Origin: an uncultured Campylobacterales bacterium | GTDB taxonomy: Bacteria; Campylobacterota; Campylobacteria; Campylobacterales; CACVAW01 | Length of the DNA: 35,736 bases | Assembly (NCBI GenBank): GCA_902727925.1 | Contig: CACVAW010000024.1 | Location: 1-35,736 of the forward strand | Direction: 5' to 3' | Shown: piece by piece, positions 16,068-25,600 of the stretch | How positions within the stretch are numbered: position 1 is the first letter of the stretch | Layout of the letters: each line of letters starts with the position of its first letter | The notes under the pieces: generated by a model | Seen by the model: only the letters and a program-made list of their open reading frames with translations | Told to the model about the DNA's origin: nothing | The model's database searches: none | Translations under genes and position numbers: made by a program

Positions 16068-16775
16068 TTATTCTTCTGGTAAATAGATAATTCTACCACA
16101 ACTCTGACAAGTAATAAGTTCATCACTTAAAAGTACTGCTGAATAAGTTTGTTCATTAATAACTAAATGACATCCGTAACAAGCTTTTCTTTTAACTGGT
16201 ACAATAGCGCTGTCTCCAGCCCATTTTCTTATACTTTCATAAAAAGAAAATACTTTTACATTAACATCACTCTTGATTTTATCTCTTTTTGTTTGAATCT
16301 GTGCTTTTGACTTTTCGATATCTTCAAGTATTCTTGCAGTCTCTTTTTCTTTGTTTTTAAATTCGTCTTCAATACCCTGAACTTGCTCTTTAAGTGTTTC
16401 AACTTCTTTAGCATTTGATTCTATATAGTTTTCAAATCTAGCTATCTCTTCATTTGCAAAGTTTATTTGTTCTTTTGCAATATCAATTTCTATATTGATA
16501 GATTGAATCTCTTTTTCTGTTTTTAAAGATGCTGATTGAACTTTTTTCTTTTCTAGTTTTTCACCAAGCTCATCAATATAAGACTCATTTTTACTGATTT
16601 TTACTAAAAGATCTTTATTAGAATCTTCAAGTTTTTGTATTTGATTACTTATTTCATCAAAATTCTTTGCTGAAATTTCTAATTCTTTATTCGCTTCTTC
16701 AATCTTTGGATTATACGAACTCATTTCTTTATCTATTGAAGATAGCTCTACTAATTTTTGTAGATGTTGATTCAT
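16068..16775 (-). CDS. Coiled-coil protein with C-terminal C4 zinc ribbon
   Basis: A 235-aa protein. Residues 1 to about 175 are almost entirely heptad-rich coiled coil with many Glu, Lys, Ile and Leu. The C-terminal zinc ribbon has two CxxC knuckles (CYGCHLVI and CQSCGRIIY, about 198-231). This is the C4-type zinc-ribbon family (DUF164) found throughout Campylobacterota, often proposed as a nucleic-acid-binding or regulatory factor. Its ATG overlaps the Nif3-like stop by 4 nt (ATGA), a conserved pairing. Confidence 0.9.
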   Translation of the reverse strand: MNQHLQKLVELSSIDKEMSSYNPKIEEANKELEISAKNFDEISNQIQKLEDSNKDLLVKISKNESYIDELGEKLEKKKVQSASLKTEKEIQSINIEIDIAKEQINFANEEIARFENYIESNAKEVETLKEQVQGIEDEFKNKEKETARILEDIEKSKAQIQTKRDKIKSDVNVKVFSFYESIRKWAGDSAIVPVKRKACYGCHLVINEQTYSAVLLSDELITCQSCGRIIYLPEE

Positions 16776-17506
16776 TTTACACCCTTATACTCAAATGGAT
16801 TTTTACAATCTGATATTATAGCTTTTAAACCAAAATTTTTAAGCTCATCATATAAAATACCAGCAAAGAACTTCTCACTCTCATAATGTCTGATATCAAT
16901 CAAACTAAGAGTATTACTTCTAGCTTCCATACCTTGATGATACTTGATATCACCTGTTAGATAACAATCAGCATCACTTATACCTGATACAAACTCGCCA
17001 CCACTACCGTTAAGGATAACAGCCGTTTTAATATACTCACTACTCTTAGTATACTTAACATATTTCAGCCCAAAAACTCGACTAACATCATCCAAAAACT
17101 CATCAAACTCTTGATCCACTTCAAAATAATGTAAATAATCCTGCTCAACTTTGATAAGCTTTTTCTTTAAAACATTCTTAACAATATACTTAGTAAAATG
17201 AGTCTTATCAAAATTCGTATGCATAGCTATAACACTAATATTCTTCTTAATAAGCTCTCTTAACAGATTATTAGGATACCTATCATCAATACTCTTGATA
17301 CCTTTAAAAATAAGAGGATGATGTACTATTACAAGAGAATTATTTTTAAACTCTTTTATATTAAAACTATCAATTTCAAGACTAAGATATATATCATCAA
17401 CCTCATCACTCAAACTTCCTACTATAAGACCGCTATTATCCCAACTGTCTTGCAATTCAAATGGAGATATTTCATTAAGTATTTTATATATTTGTGCTAA
17501 TTTCAA
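16772..17506 (-). CDS. Nif3-like dinuclear metal-centre protein (YbgI/GTP cyclohydrolase I type 2 family)
   Basis: A 244-aa Nif3-family protein. Metal-site motifs include SWDNSGLIVG (about 20-30), VIVHHPLIFKG (about 58-69), VIAMHTNFD, and a late TGDIKYHQGMEA with IDIRHYESE. Family members form toroidal hexamers with two metals per subunit, but their physiological substrate is uncertain. The start is TTG with AAGGAG 7 nt before it. It lies 20 nt downstream of a small ORF and is coupled to the zinc-ribbon gene. Confidence 0.9.
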   Translation of the reverse strand: MKLAQIYKILNEISPFELQDSWDNSGLIVGSLSDEVDDIYLSLEIDSFNIKEFKNNSLVIVHHPLIFKGIKSIDDRYPNNLLRELIKKNISVIAMHTNFDKTHFTKYIVKNVLKKKLIKVEQDYLHYFEVDQEFDEFLDDVSRVFGLKYVKYTKSSEYIKTAVILNGSGGEFVSGISDADCYLTGDIKYHQGMEARSNTLSLIDIRHYESEKFFAGILYDELKNFGLKAIISDCKNPFEYKGVK

Positions 17507-17526
17507 GAATACTCCTTATAAAGGAT

Positions 17527-17733
17527 TTAGATAATATCTTTTAATTTTCTGATTAAAATCATAGGATTTGAAGAATGGTCTATAAGTTTATAGATAACAT
17601 CACATTCTTCTGTATTTACAAGACTACATAAAGATTTTGCTTTATTATAGTTCTTGTTGGCTATTTCTAGCTTAAGCTCATTAAAAGAGATAAGAACAAA
17701 AGAGTTTATATCACTCTTTAAGTCCCTATCCAA
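17527..17733 (-). CDS. Small hypothetical protein, start uncertain
   Basis: A 68-aa mainly alpha-helical, soluble-looking ORF (ELKLEIANKNYNKAKSLCSL and KLIDHSSNPMILIRKLKDII) between the PEGA-protein gene and the Nif3-like gene, same strand, with short gaps on either side. The only initiation codon near its 5' end is TTG and no convincing ribosome-binding site precedes it. The amino-acid composition is protein-like and no other ORF competes. I do not recognise a family. Confidence 0.5.
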   Translation of the reverse strand: MDRDLKSDINSFVLISFNELKLEIANKNYNKAKSLCSLVNTEECDVIYKLIDHSSNPMILIRKLKDII

Positions 17734-17751
17734 AAACTTATTATTATAAGT

Positions 17752-18111
17752 TCAGTCGTTAGATTTTTTAAGTTCTACATAATAGCTACCTGGCTTATAT
17801 TCCCAAGCTGCACCATTTATTAAATCTGTTGTTGTGAAGTATCCGCTCAAAAGTGTAATAAAATTAAAACTAGTATCTAACCCTAATACTCTTGAATTAT
17901 ATCCACTCTTAGATATTTTTAAATTTTTATGCTTATTTTTGTCTAGTGTTACACTTAAAGGTGTTTTTCCTTTAGATTCACCATCAATATATACATCTGC
18001 GCCCTGTGGATCACTATCAATAGTAATAACTTGAGTTGTACCTGTAAAAATTGTAGCACTTGCAAACATTAATGATGCACTCACCATTAAACCTAATAAA
18101 ATCTTTTTCAT
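17752..18111 (-). CDS. Exported PEGA-domain protein
   Basis: A 119-aa protein with a clear signal peptide (MKKILLGLMVSASLMFASA) and a PEGA surface-domain motif: SDPQGADVYIDGESKGKTPLS (about 33-53) followed by LKISKSGYNSR. PEGA domains occur in surface-layer and cell-envelope proteins. After the domain a hydrophobic stretch around FITLLSGYFTTTDLINGA resembles small envelope proteins of unknown role. AGGAT precedes the ATG, and it is divergent from the DUF4105 gene across 62 nt. Confidence 0.8.
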   Translation of the reverse strand: MKKILLGLMVSASLMFASATIFTGTTQVITIDSDPQGADVYIDGESKGKTPLSVTLDKNKHKNLKISKSGYNSRVLGLDTSFNFITLLSGYFTTTDLINGAAWEYKPGSYYVELKKSND

Positions 18112-18173
18112 ATATATCCTTTTGAAATTTTTTAGGCTAATATTCTACTATTATTCTTAAGGGAAGTCAAACT

Positions 18174-19787
18174 TTGAAATATCTTATTTTCTTACTATCT
18201 TCATCCATATTACTGGCAAATAGTTGGAATAAATTATTTTACTTTAAAGACAATAAAAACATATACCAAGATCAGTTTTTCCTGTCTTCATCACATACAC
18301 CCAAAGATGAGCTAAATACAACTATAAATCTACTCAAAAGCACCCAAGCAAAAGATATAGCTTGTAACTTCCCAGCTAGATATACATATATCAAGAATCA
18401 TTATAAAATACCCAAGCAAGACCTTAGCTTATGCCAAGAACTAAATAAATTTTTAAAAACATTTAAAAAAGATATTATCTCTCTTGCCTTTAGCTCAGAA
18501 TATATAAATTCTCCAGGTTCAGCATTTGGTCATATCATGGTACTTCTAAGAAACCAAAACGAGCCTATAGAATTAGCAAGTGCAGTGCATTTTGCAGCCA
18601 AGACAGATACCGATAGAGGATTCACCTATCTCAAAAATGGACTTAACGGTAAGTATGACTCATATTTCATCCATGAACCGTTTTTTAAAAAGATCTATCA
18701 CTACAACACAATACAACAAAGATCTATTCATATATATGACCTCAACTACTCAAAACAGCAAATCAAATTGCTCCTTTATCATCTATTTGAACTACGAAAA
18801 GCCAAATTCAAATATTACTTTTTAAATAAAAACTGCGCATCAAGGACTTCTGAATTTCTTAGTATCGCATCAAAACAAAAGACTAAAAATCATTTTTACT
18901 ATCTACCAATAGACACATTAAAAGCTAACAAACAATCTATCTCATCACACCAAAAACTAATACCACTTATTAATAAACTAGACTACTTATTAAATGATAT
19001 GAACAAAACTTCAAAAAAAGACTTCAAAAAAATCATCAAAAACAATTTAACTCCAGATAACAATATCTCAAGAGATACAAAACAAGCATTACAGTATTAC
19101 ACCACCCTTAATTTCAAAAAATGGGGTAGAAGCTTCAAAAACTACGATGACATAATAAACCTCACATATAAGCCAAAACCAATCATAGATAACACTCCAC
19201 ATCCCCTAGAAAAATCAAAACCAAGCAATCTAACAATAGGCTACTCTGATAAGTCTTTGTATCTTGAATATAGACCATTATTCACAGATCTAGAAGACGT
19301 GCATTATCAAAACGAATCAAGTCTAGTCCTACTAACTCCAAAAATACTAATAAAAGACAAAAACATAAAACTAAAAGAACTAAAAATACTAGAACTAATA
19401 TCAATGCCCACAGAAAAAATCTACTACAAAACACCCAGCTTCAAAGTAAGTTCAATCCTAAACAGAGAAAACAACAAAAATCAATTAAAACTAGAAAATG
19501 AATTAGGGGTAGGAAGAACATTTGGTAACAATAAAATAAAACTTAATTACTTATTAGGATTAGGGCTCAGCAACATAGACCCCTACTTAAAAGCAAGTAC
19601 AAATATCAATATCTACCCTAAAAGAAACTTCAAAATAGGACTACAAAGCTATATAAAAAGAAGCTATAAAGAAGAGTATATACAAAATAAATTGTTCATG
19701 TCATATCAAAACAAATTACTTTACACTCTAGGAGTAGAAAAAAGTCAGAATACAAACTTGTTTTTGAAGCTTAAATATAACTTTTAA
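18174..19787 (+). CDS. DUF4105 / Lnb N-terminal periplasmic-domain protein
   Basis: A 537-aa exported protein. After the signal peptide (MKYLIFLLSSSILLANS) comes the Lnb N-terminal periplasmic domain (DUF4105), a predicted papain-like cysteine fold. SPGSAFGHIMVLLRN supplies the His (about 113-127) and YFLNKNCASRTSEFL the Cys (about 216-230), a plausible His/Cys pair. The C-terminal 150 residues look like beta-strand repeats ending FLKLKYNF, as in outer-membrane barrels. The start is TTG behind AAGGGAAG. It may hydrolyse an amide or peptide bond in the envelope. The catalytic role is inferred from the family. Confidence 0.8.
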   Translation: MKYLIFLLSSSILLANSWNKLFYFKDNKNIYQDQFFLSSSHTPKDELNTTINLLKSTQAKDIACNFPARYTYIKNHYKIPKQDLSLCQELNKFLKTFKKDIISLAFSSEYINSPGSAFGHIMVLLRNQNEPIELASAVHFAAKTDTDRGFTYLKNGLNGKYDSYFIHEPFFKKIYHYNTIQQRSIHIYDLNYSKQQIKLLLYHLFELRKAKFKYYFLNKNCASRTSEFLSIASKQKTKNHFYYLPIDTLKANKQSISSHQKLIPLINKLDYLLNDMNKTSKKDFKKIIKNNLTPDNNISRDTKQALQYYTTLNFKKWGRSFKNYDDIINLTYKPKPIIDNTPHPLEKSKPSNLTIGYSDKSLYLEYRPLFTDLEDVHYQNESSLVLLTPKILIKDKNIKLKELKILELISMPTEKIYYKTPSFKVSSILNRENNKNQLKLENELGVGRTFGNNKIKLNYLLGLGLSNIDPYLKASTNINIYPKRNFKIGLQSYIKRSYKEEYIQNKLFMSYQNKLLYTLGVEKSQNTNLFLKLKYNF

Positions 19788-19852
19788 TTGAACTTCAAAT
19801 ATTGAATATAATCTAGCAATATAAAATATATCCAATACACAAGGAAATACTC

Positions 19853-20353
19853 ATGAATGAAAGTCTACAATCACAACTAACACAAGAACTAAACAAAATA
19901 AAAATGATTTGGGGAGCACTACTTTTTAGTGTATTTATCTATCTTACTATCTCATTCGTATTAACAAAAATAGATTCAGGTCTTAACTTCGATCCAAGCA
20001 TACTTCAAATAAATTTTTTGGGTATCAGTGTATTACTATGGGCATATATATTAGGTTTGGCCTTATTTTTATTAGGCTACTATATGATTAATTACCTCCA
20101 AAAAAGAAGCTTCAAAACAATAGAGGAACAGTCACAAACACTAGATGAAAAAAAACTTGCTTTCATACTAAAAGAAAATACCAAAAACACATTTATACTT
20201 TTTGCTATATTCGAATTAATTACAATTATAGGATTGATACTATTTATGAAATCAGGTTATCTAAATATAGTTATACATCTATCTATCTTGACTATCATTG
20301 GAGCACTTCTAATATGGCCAAGTGAGAATAAAATTCTTAAAAATATTATTTAA
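19853..20353 (+). CDS. Four-helix membrane protein, function unknown
   Basis: A 166-aa protein with hydrophobic helices at about 18-40, 53-78, 112-133 and 136-155, separated by a charged loop (KRSFKTIEEQSQTLDEKKLAF). An AAGGAA lies before the ATG. It is 65 nt after the DUF4105 gene on the same strand and ends at a strong bidirectional terminator facing tpx. No family recognised. Confidence 0.7.
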   Translation: MNESLQSQLTQELNKIKMIWGALLFSVFIYLTISFVLTKIDSGLNFDPSILQINFLGISVLLWAYILGLALFLLGYYMINYLQKRSFKTIEEQSQTLDEKKLAFILKENTKNTFILFAIFELITIIGLILFMKSGYLNIVIHLSILTIIGALLIWPSENKILKNII

Positions 20354-20358
20354 AACAA

Positions 20359-20386
20359 AAAGAGAAGAGTCTAAACTCTTCTCTTT
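20359..20386. terminator. Bidirectional terminator between convergent genes
   Basis: Perfect 12-bp stem AAAGAGAAGAGT / ACTCTTCTCTTT with a CTAA loop, placed between the plus-strand membrane-protein stop and the minus-strand tpx stop. Confidence 0.8.
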
Positions 20387-20409
20387 GATCTAATTTAGGT
20401 TTTTATAAC

Positions 20410-20910
20410 CTACTTTATCACCTTAAGTACAGCTTCATAATCAGGTTCAGCTGTAATCTCTTCACAAAGCTCTTTGTATATAACAACTCCTTTTGTATCT
20501 ATTACAAATACAGCTCTTGCACTTAGACCTGCAAGTACTCCATCAGCAATAGTAAGTCCATAAGCATTTGAAAACTCTTTTGATCTAAAATCAGAACCTA
20601 CATTAAGGTTTTCAATTCCCTCAGTAGTACAAAATCTACCCATAGCAAACGGTAAATCCTGAGAAACAATAGTAACTTCCGTATTTGATACTTTAGAAGC
20701 TTCTTCATTAAATCTTCTAGCCTCACTTGCACACACAGCAGTATCCAAAGAAGGAACAACAACTATTACTTGAACCTTATCTTTTTTACCACCTACTTGA
20801 ATATTTTCAAGCTTTTGATTTACCACATTGATTGCACTCGTAGTATCACCTACATTTACATCCGTACCACTTAATCCTACTACATTACCTTTTAACTTTG
20901 TTGAAGCCAT
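20410..20910 (-). CDS. tpx: Thiol peroxidase (2-Cys Tpx peroxiredoxin)
   Basis: A 166-aa Tpx that reduces hydroperoxides with thioredoxin. The peroxidatic cysteine is C60 in PSLDTAVCASEARRFNEEA and the resolving cysteine is C94 in GRFCTTEGI, matching the spacing in E. coli Tpx. The length is normal. It is monocistronic, with TATAAT about 27 nt upstream and a shared terminator downstream. Confidence 0.97.
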   Translation of the reverse strand: MASTKLKGNVVGLSGTDVNVGDTTSAINVVNQKLENIQVGGKKDKVQVIVVVPSLDTAVCASEARRFNEEASKVSNTEVTIVSQDLPFAMGRFCTTEGIENLNVGSDFRSKEFSNAYGLTIADGVLAGLSARAVFVIDTKGVVIYKELCEEITAEPDYEAVLKVIK

Positions 20911-20936
20911 TTCTTACCTTATTTATTATTTTTGGA

Positions 20937-20942
20937 ATTATA
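20937..20942 (-). promoter_or_regulatory. Putative -10 box for tpx
   Basis: The minus strand shows GGTATAATT, a perfect TATAAT, 27 nt before the tpx ATG, implying a very short leader containing AAGGTAAG. Confidence 0.55.
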
Positions 20943-21025
20943 CCTAATCTAATGCGAAAATGTCTTTTGAAATATTTGATTATTTAACACATGAAAATTT
21001 GAGTATAACCAAGATTTTATGACTA

Positions 21026-21049
21026 TTATTTGGGTTATAACCCAAATAA
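21026..21049. repeat. Perfect 24-bp palindrome centred on GGTTATAACC
   Basis: TTATTTGGGTTATAACCCAAATAA reads identically on both strands, 24 nt beyond the AAA ATPase stop. The same GGTTATAACC core occurs twice upstream of that gene, and a degraded half (GTATAACC) lies at about 21003-21010. Confidence 0.85.
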
Positions 21050-21073
21050 CTAAGAAATATAAATTGTTTGATA

Positions 21074-22264
21074 TTAATACATAAATCCAAAAAGATATAA
21101 AGGTATTTTATTCCCAATACCAACTTCTATATTGTCACAAGCTAAAAAAGAATTAGGCAAGTCTCTTATTTGTTCATAAGACTTGTTCTTACCACCTACT
21201 TCTACAATATACTTATCATCAATTAAAAAATCCCCTTTATTAGGTATCTTTACACTATACTTATCTTGTAACTGATTTGCAAAAAATGTTTCTCTTATCG
21301 TTCCTATCTCTATCTTTTTCGAATAAGTATAATTCAAATTAGAATTATTAAGATATATTTTCTCAGGCTTTAAAAATATATTATCACCTTTATGTTTGCT
21401 TCTTAATATGTTAAATATCTTTGCCTTATTTAAATAATCCATATACAAATATAAAGTTTCTCTATCAATCCCAATTTTTGAACTTAACTCTTTCATATTT
21501 AACTTATATGGCTTTGACTCACAAATAAGCTTCGTTAACTTTTTTAAGTTCACTATATTCTCATATTTGATTTTAAATATTGATGGAATATCTACTTCAA
21601 TAACCGTACTAATAGTCTCTTGTAGTTTCAAACCATATGTTCTCTTATTTTCAAAATAAAATGGATAAAACCCAGATTTTAGATACTCTTGCCAATGCTC
21701 AAGTGGCTTAATCTCTTTTAATATCTCATAGCTAATATCCAAATGATTTTCTAATATATCCTCAAGACTATAAGTCCTAAGCGAAATCCCTAGTTTTATC
21801 TCTAAAAACTCCTTATATGAAAGACCATTTACACGGTACAAAAAAGCCCTACGACTAAGGTCGACTTTAGAATGTTCTAACTGCAAAGCAGATGAACCAG
21901 AGAATATCACCTTCAAATCAAACATATCATAAATCTGTTTTAACTCAATCTCAAAGTTTTTATACTTGTGTATCTCATCAATAACCAGAACCTTTCCCCC
22001 AAAACCTGAAAACTCTCTAGCAACTTCAACCAAAGAAAAGTTGGTAAAATCAAGACTATCTGCACTGATATATAGTTTTTGTTTTAAAGGCCAGTCTAAA
22101 TTCTCTAAATACTGTAATAAATATGTAGTTTTTCCCACTCCTCTAGCTCCAATAATCCCTATTAGCTTATCATCATGATCTATTAAGTCCCATAAATAAC
22201 GTTTATATGTAGACTTTTGATTACTAAGATACTGAATAAAATTACTATGAGCTATATCAAACAT
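21074..22264 (-). CDS. AAA ATPase of the AAA_14/DUF4143 family
   Basis: A 396-aa protein. The P-loop is IGARGVGKTT (about 38-47), Walker B VLVIDEIHK (about 92-100), and a sensor-like VIFSGSSAL. The family hallmark SRRAFLYRVNGLSYKEFLEI is followed by a winged-helix-like segment (SSKIGIDRETLYLYMDYL) and a C-terminal PD-(D/E)XK-like region (GDFLIDDKYIVEVGGKNKS). Such ATPases are common, sporadically distributed and poorly understood, and several behave as accessory or mobile genes. AAGGAAG precedes the ATG. It stands alone between tpx and putA and is bracketed by GGTTATAACC palindromes, suggesting self-regulation or insertion as a cassette. Confidence 0.88.
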   Translation of the reverse strand: MFDIAHSNFIQYLSNQKSTYKRYLWDLIDHDDKLIGIIGARGVGKTTYLLQYLENLDWPLKQKLYISADSLDFTNFSLVEVAREFSGFGGKVLVIDEIHKYKNFEIELKQIYDMFDLKVIFSGSSALQLEHSKVDLSRRAFLYRVNGLSYKEFLEIKLGISLRTYSLEDILENHLDISYEILKEIKPLEHWQEYLKSGFYPFYFENKRTYGLKLQETISTVIEVDIPSIFKIKYENIVNLKKLTKLICESKPYKLNMKELSSKIGIDRETLYLYMDYLNKAKIFNILRSKHKGDNIFLKPEKIYLNNSNLNYTYSKKIEIGTIRETFFANQLQDKYSVKIPNKGDFLIDDKYIVEVGGKNKSYEQIRDLPNSFLACDNIEVGIGNKIPLYLFGFMY

Positions 22265-22302
22265 AAATCTTCCTTAAATATTACTTCAAGGAGCATAATA
22301 TC

Positions 22303-22332
22303 ATATAAGTTAGGTTATAACCAAACTTATAT
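22303..22332. promoter_or_regulatory. 30-bp near-perfect palindrome upstream of the AAA ATPase
   Basis: ATATAAGTT-A-GGTTATAACC-A-AACTTATAT, symmetrical except for one A:A position. It begins 39 nt upstream of the ATPase start, so it would overlap or abut the promoter. Likely an operator. Confidence 0.7.
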
Positions 22333-22338
22333 AAAAAT

Positions 22339-22359
22339 AATCTAGGTTATAACCAGATT
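22339..22359. promoter_or_regulatory. Second upstream GGTTATAACC palindrome
   Basis: AATCT-(A)-GGTTATAACC-AGATT, its core exactly 32 bp (three helical turns) from the core of the neighbouring site. This phasing suggests cooperative protein binding on one DNA face. The rest of the 22265-22651 gap holds the putA promoter and no further gene. Confidence 0.65.
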
Positions 22360-22617
22360 TATTAAGTAATTTGATGGAAAAATAATTTTATATAAATATT
22401 TTTCTCCAGTCCACGAAGGAACTTCAATTAAGTTCAAAGATAAAAAAAGAAAACTAAACTAAACTCTTTTATTTCTTTATTTTGAAAAAATACGCCATAA
22501 ATATCCCAATAGAATTTCCATCATATTTATTACCACTCCAAAGTCTCTTTTAAAGAAATTCAAGGTCTAACTCCTTTGGTACAATACCTAAATAAATACC
22601 TTATAAGTCTCTCTCGA

Positions 22618-22623
22618 TATAAT
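22618..22623 (+). promoter_or_regulatory. Putative -10 box for putA
   Basis: TATAAT in CTCGATATAATCAA, 28 nt before the GTG start and upstream of the GAAGGAAG ribosome-binding site. Confidence 0.5.
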
Positions 22624-22651
22624 CAATTTATATTAAAAGAAGGAAGCTAGA

Positions 22652-25600
22652 GTGGCTATACCAGAAAATATTATACAAGATGTCAAAAAAATTGCTTATG
22701 AATGGCAACAAGAAATACAAGCATCAAGGAAGGGAAAAGAACAAGACTTTCATGAAATGATGCTAAAAATGCTAAAAAACCCTGTAAATAAAATTTTTCT
22801 TATTGAATTACTAGACCAAAGCTTTCGTTCGAATAATAAAGACAGAGTGGCAGACCAATTAAAACATATACTCAATAAATACAAAAGTACAAACTTCTTC
22901 TCTCAGTTTGAGCAAATTCTTATATGGTTATTCCGTGATGTTGGTATTTATGTAAGTTCTATTTCTATACCCTTATTTGTGAAATACCTTAGAAATGATA
23001 TCAGCTCTATTGTTATTAAAGGCGAGGATCCAATCCTATCAAAACATATGCAAAAAAGAAAAAAAGAAGGTACCCGAGTAAATATCAATGTAATTGGTGA
23101 GATTGTACTAAGCAAACAAGAAGCAGACCAAAGAGTATCCAAGTATATAAAACTATTAGAAAATCCTGATGTTGACTATCTTTCAATCAAAATATCAAAT
23201 TTATTCTCTCAGATAATCCCACATGCACATGATAATAATATAAAACATATTTCACATCAATTAAAAAAAGTCTACGATGCAGCAATAACAAATAAGTATA
23301 AAGACAAAGAGCAAAATGAGCATTACAAATTTGTAAATCTTGACATGGAAGAATATAAAGATCTAGAAACTACAATGGATGCTTTCAAATATGTACTAGA
23401 CCAAAAAAAATATAAAAACCTTCAAGCTGGAATAGTTATACAAACTTATCTTCCAGATGCTATGATTTATATAAAAGATCTTTATAACTGGTCGAAAAAC
23501 AGAGTTGATAATGGTGGAGCTCCTATTAAAATTCGTATAGTCAAAGGTGCAAATCAAGAGATGGAACTAACTGAATCATCTTTAAGAGGTTGGCCAAATG
23601 TTACATATTCATCTAAAGCAGAGTCTGATGCAAACTTTAAAATAGCGATGGACTTCCTACTTGACAAAAAAGTTACTCCATATATACATACAGGCATAGC
23701 TTCACATAATCTTTTTGACCATGCACTAGCTATGCTTTTGGCCAAAGAAAGAAATGTTGAGCAATATGTAAGTGCAGAGATGTTAGAAGGTATGAGTGAA
23801 GCAGCTTATGAAGTACTAAAGAAACAAGGATTAAATGTGATTCTTTATGCTCCAACTGCCACAAAAGAAACTTTTACTAATGCTATTGCATACTTAGTAA
23901 GAAGGTTTGATGAAAATACAGCTGAACAAAACTTCTTAAGACATAGCTTTGGTCTTGAAGTTAATACTCCAGCATGGGAAACACTCATAAAAAGTTATGA
24001 TGATGCTATCTCTATCATCCCTACACTAAAGCCAACACCTAATAGAAAACAAGATAGAAATATAAAAATAATAAAACAAAAAATTGATTTAAAAAACTAC
24101 CATTTTGAAAATGAAAGCGATACTGACTTTGTTCTAAAAGCTAATAGAGAATGGGCAGAAAACATTCGTAAAAAGTGGCAAAATATAAGTGAAGTTGGTG
24201 GATTTAATGCTTACCCTGTTGTTGGTGGTAAAATCATTCAAAGAGATGAATATACTGAAGTTATAGACAAAAGCCAATACCATGATAAAAAAATAGCTGG
24301 TAACTATATACAAGCAACACATCAAGATATGGACATAGCAATAAAAACTGCAAAAGAAGATTCTGATGGATGGAGAAAACTAACAAGCACTCAAAGGCAA
24401 AAAATTTTAATGGATGCAGCTCATGAGTTTAAAATAGCTCGGGCTGATCTTATTGGAGTAGCTGCAGCAGAAGTTGGTAAAGTTTTTACAGAAACTGATG
24501 TTGAAATAAGTGAAGCGATTGATTTCTTGAACTTCTATCCTTACAGTGTTGCAAAAATCTCTGCTCTTACAGGAGTTGAAACAAGTGGCAAAGGTGTTGG
24601 ATTAGTTATTAGCCCATGGAACTTCCCTATTGCTATCCCTGCTGGTGGTATTGCAGCAGCTCTAGCAGCTGGAAATACAGTAATACTTAAACCTGCTAAA
24701 GACGCTATTCTTTGTGGATATAGACTTTGTCAATGTTTTTGGGACGCTGGTATTAGTAAAAACACTTTACAGTTTGTTCCTGCCAAGGGTTCAGATGTAG
24801 GTAAATATATGATCCCAAATAAAGATATAGATTTCACTATATTTACAGGTGGAGAAAAAACTGCATATAATATTATAAAATCTCGTCCAGATATATCTCT
24901 GAGTGCCGAAACTGGTGGGAAGGATGCTACTATTGTAACATCTTTAGCTGACCGTGATCAAGCTATTAAAAATGTTTTAGTATCTGCATTTAACAACTCT
25001 GGTCAAAAATGTTCAGCAACTTCACTTCTTGTTTTAGAAAAAGAACTTTTTTATGATGAAACTTTTAAACAAACTCTTAAAGAAGCTGTAGAATCACTCA
25101 CAACTGGTTCTGTTTGGGATTTTTCAAATCGTATAGGAACTCTTTGTAATCTTCCCTCAGGTAAGCTTGAAAAAGCACTTGGATTTCTTAACGAAGATGA
25201 ACAATGGTTGGTTAAACCCTCATATATAGACAACAACCCTTATATGCTAACTCCTTCAGTAAGATGGGGAACTAAAAAGAATGATTTTTGTCATAAAAAT
25301 GAACTCTTTGGTCCAGTACTTAGTGTAATGTGTGCCCAAGATTTAGATGATGCTATAGATATAGTTAATTCTACTGGATATGGACTAACCTCTGGGATTG
25401 AGACCTTAGACAAAAGAGAACAAGATTACTGGAAAGACAAAATAATCGCTGGAAATCTTTATATAAACCGTGGAACAACAGGAGCTATAGTGATTAGACA
25501 ACCATTTGGTGGTATGAGAAAATCAGCTATAGGAAGTGGTAAAAAAGCAGGTGGATTTAATTATGTAAGTCAATTTATGAACTTAAAATATAAAGAAACA

